From positions 1 through 39,698 of the forward strand of contig JBGVLZ010000023.1 of the NCBI GenBank assembly GCA_045124505.1: 39,698 bases of DNA, written 5' to 3'. The stretch's first letter is position 1, and each line of letters opens with the position of its first letter. This document shows, one piece after another, positions 38,297 through 39,698 of the stretch. The translations under genes and the position numbers were made by a program. The DNA comes from RGIG7213 sp045124505. GTDB lineage: Bacteria > Bacillota > Clostridia > Oscillospirales > CAG-272. The notes under the pieces are model-generated. The model made no database searches. It was not told the DNA's origin and was given only the letters and a program-made list of their open reading frames with translations.

Positions 38297-39698
38297 TTGA
38301 AAAACCAAACCAAAAACACCATAACATACGGAGTTGTGGTTTTAACAGCGGCAAACCTGCTTGTCAAGGTGATAGGACTTGTTTTCAAAATACCGATACA
38401 AAGCCTTATACATGACGAGGGTATGGGATATTTCAATGTTGCGTATACCATATATTCATGGTTGTATCTTTTATCGACCGCAGGACTTCCTGTTGCACTC
38501 TCGGTTATGATCAGTACAGAGCGTGCAAGGGGTGAGTTCGGAAATATACGCACGATATTTAAAACAGCATTATCCGTATTTGCATTGGTAGGTGCTTTGG
38601 GCACATTGTTTATGACGGTATTTGCACGTGATATTGCAAATTTTGTCGAAGTGAAGGATGCGTATCTTTGTGCGCTTGCCATTTCTCCAACGTTGTTTTT
38701 TATCTGTATTTCCTCTGCTGTAAGAGGTTACTTTCAAGGTTTTGGAGTAATGACGGTTACAGCTGTTTCGCAGGTGATTGAGTCTGTGGGCAAAATGGCA
38801 TTCGGGCTTTTGTTCGCGACATATTCCGTTTCAAAGGGGCATCCGCTTTATGTGACTGCAGCTTTTGCTATAAGCGGTGTTACAATAGGCACTTTTGCCT
38901 CAATGATATACTGTCTTGTTTCAAAGGGTGTTTTATCACCTAAAACAAGGTCAGAAAGCAATATAAATAAAAACGGTGTTTTAAAAAAGCTTATATCAAT
39001 AGCTTTGCCGATAACTGTATCGTCATCCGTTATGGGGCTCATGACGGTAATAGATACTGTGACTGTGCCCTCACGGCTTCAGGATATAGGCTATACAGCA
39101 ACGCAGGCGACGGAAATTTACGGTAATTACACAACACTTGCCGTGTCTCTTTTCAATATGCCGACGGTGTTTGTTTATCCTATTGCATATGCTATAGTTC
39201 CTAAACTTACGGAAATCCTGACACTTGGCAAAGACGGGAAAAATCTTATAACATCAGCAATAAAAACGACATCGGTCATTTCACTTCCGTGTGCTGTAGG
39301 GCTTGGGGTTCTTTCTTTTCCGATACTTGACCTTATATTTCCCGAAAACTCAGCACTTATGGCAGCACCTATGCTTACCGTGCTTGCTCCTTCGGTGTTT
39401 TTCTGTGCTGTATTAGGAATTACGAACAGTATTCTTCAGGCGTCGGGAAATGAAAAGCTCCCGATAATATCTATGGTGACGGGAATTGCAGTTAAATTTG
39501 TATCATCATACATACTTGTAGGAGTTGACGGTATCGGAAGATTCGGAATACCCATGAGCACATGTCTTTGCTACCTTTCGGCAATAACTCTCAATTTTAC
39601 ATTTATGTGCCGAAAGACAAATGTTGTACCGAATATACTGCAGATTTTTATAAAACCGGCAGTGTGTGCTATTCTGTGCGGTGTTACGGCATACGGTG
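38297..39698 (+). CDS. MATE/MurJ-like flippase (SpoVB/Wzx family), truncated by the window end
   Basis: At least 467 codons with no stop before the window end. It starts at a TTG (38297) with GGAGG 5 bases upstream; there is no ATG in a better place. It reads MKNQTKNTITYGVVVLTAAN, then at least 11 membrane helices. LVKVIGLVFKIPIQSLI and GMGYFNVAYTIYSW near the N-terminus are typical of the SpoVB/polysaccharide-biosynthesis branch of the MOP exporters (lipid-linked oligosaccharide or lipid II flippases). ILQASGNEKLPIISM, near residue 385, is the usual late motif. It is the thirteenth gene of the cdaA operon. Whether it acts in sporulation, wall or capsule synthesis is open. Confidence 0.9.
   Translation, partial: MKNQTKNTITYGVVVLTAANLLVKVIGLVFKIPIQSLIHDEGMGYFNVAYTIYSWLYLLSTAGLPVALSVMISTERARGEFGNIRTIFKTALSVFALVGALGTLFMTVFARDIANFVEVKDAYLCALAISPTLFFICISSAVRGYFQGFGVMTVTAVSQVIESVGKMAFGLLFATYSVSKGHPLYVTAAFAISGVTIGTFASMIYCLVSKGVLSPKTRSESNINKNGVLKKLISIALPITVSSSVMGLMTVIDTVTVPSRLQDIGYTATQATEIYGNYTTLAVSLFNMPTVFVYPIAYAIVPKLTEILTLGKDGKNLITSAIKTTSVISLPCAVGLGVLSFPILDLIFPENSALMAAPMLTVLAPSVFFCAVLGITNSILQASGNEKLPIISMVTGIAVKFVSSYILVGVDGIGRFGIPMSTCLCYLSAITLNFTFMCRKTNVVPNILQIFIKPAVCAILCGVTAYG

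Noticed and set aside
1..39698. CRISPR arrays, tRNA or rRNA genes, phage or insertion-sequence genes.
   Set aside because: No regular direct-repeat/spacer pattern, no tRNA-like fold with TTCGA arm, and no integrase, transposase or phage structural genes were seen.

Overview
The window looks like chromosomal DNA of an anaerobic, moderately low-GC Gram-positive bacterium of the class Clostridia, probably an Oscillospiraceae/Ruminococcaceae-type gut organism. This rests on the gene set: cdaA-cdaR, recJ-relA-dtd-hemZ, a GntR/ABC cluster, a ferredoxin-dependent 2-oxoacid oxidoreductase, CotH and a DUF5722-like protein. AGGAGG-type ribosome sites, sigma-A promoters with extended -10 boxes and rho-independent terminators fit the same origin. 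I see no tRNA, rRNA, CRISPR array, phage or transposase. The taxonomic guess is an inference.

Layout. (1) 53-2563, minus strand: a YitT-family membrane protein, a lipoprotein and a small membrane protein. (2) 2811-6438, minus: a tightly coupled five-gene operon, gntR - two permeases - ABC ATPase - exported protein of unknown function, with a near-consensus promoter inside a candidate GntR operator and a strong terminator. (3) 6585-6636: a structured intergenic repeat. (4) 6816-9862, minus: a CotH-kinase lipoprotein followed by a CofE-like (F420 ligase family) protein. (5) 10125-11386, plus: an L,D-transpeptidase-like protein overlapping a ribulose-phosphate-3-epimerase-family gene. (6) 11388-16310, minus: pgk - tpiA - large cell-surface DUF5722-like protein - CpXC-domain protein. 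(7) 16608-19004, minus: pcrA, with its own promoter and terminator. (8) 19207-23698, minus: P-loop ATPase - ferredoxin - alpha - beta - gamma of a 2-oxoacid:ferredoxin oxidoreductase - ispD - ispF, all overlapping or nearly so. (9) 24013-39698, plus: thirteen closely packed genes, cdaA - cdaR - FAD oxidoreductase - rseC-like - recJ - relA/spoT - dtd - hemZ - uridine-kinase-like - purine nucleoside phosphorylase - AcsE/MetH-like pterin methyltransferase - MTA/SAH deaminase - flippase (cut by the window end). No gap between them exceeds 27 bases.

How the genes work together. Region 9 puts synthesis of c-di-AMP and control of (p)ppGpp into one apparent transcription unit with RecJ and D-Tyr-tRNA proofreading, and its distal part looks like a set for recycling methylthioadenosine or S-adenosylhomocysteine. 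Region 8 ties low-potential ferredoxin reduction to two enzymes of the MEP isoprenoid pathway, whose later steps (IspG/IspH) need such electrons. Region 6 couples two glycolytic enzymes to an envelope protein of unknown role.

Most genes are ordinary housekeeping genes. The best candidates for undescribed biology are the GntR/ABC/exported-protein operon, the P-loop ATPase leading the oxidoreductase operon, the CofE-like protein beside CotH, and the pgk-tpiA-linked surface protein.
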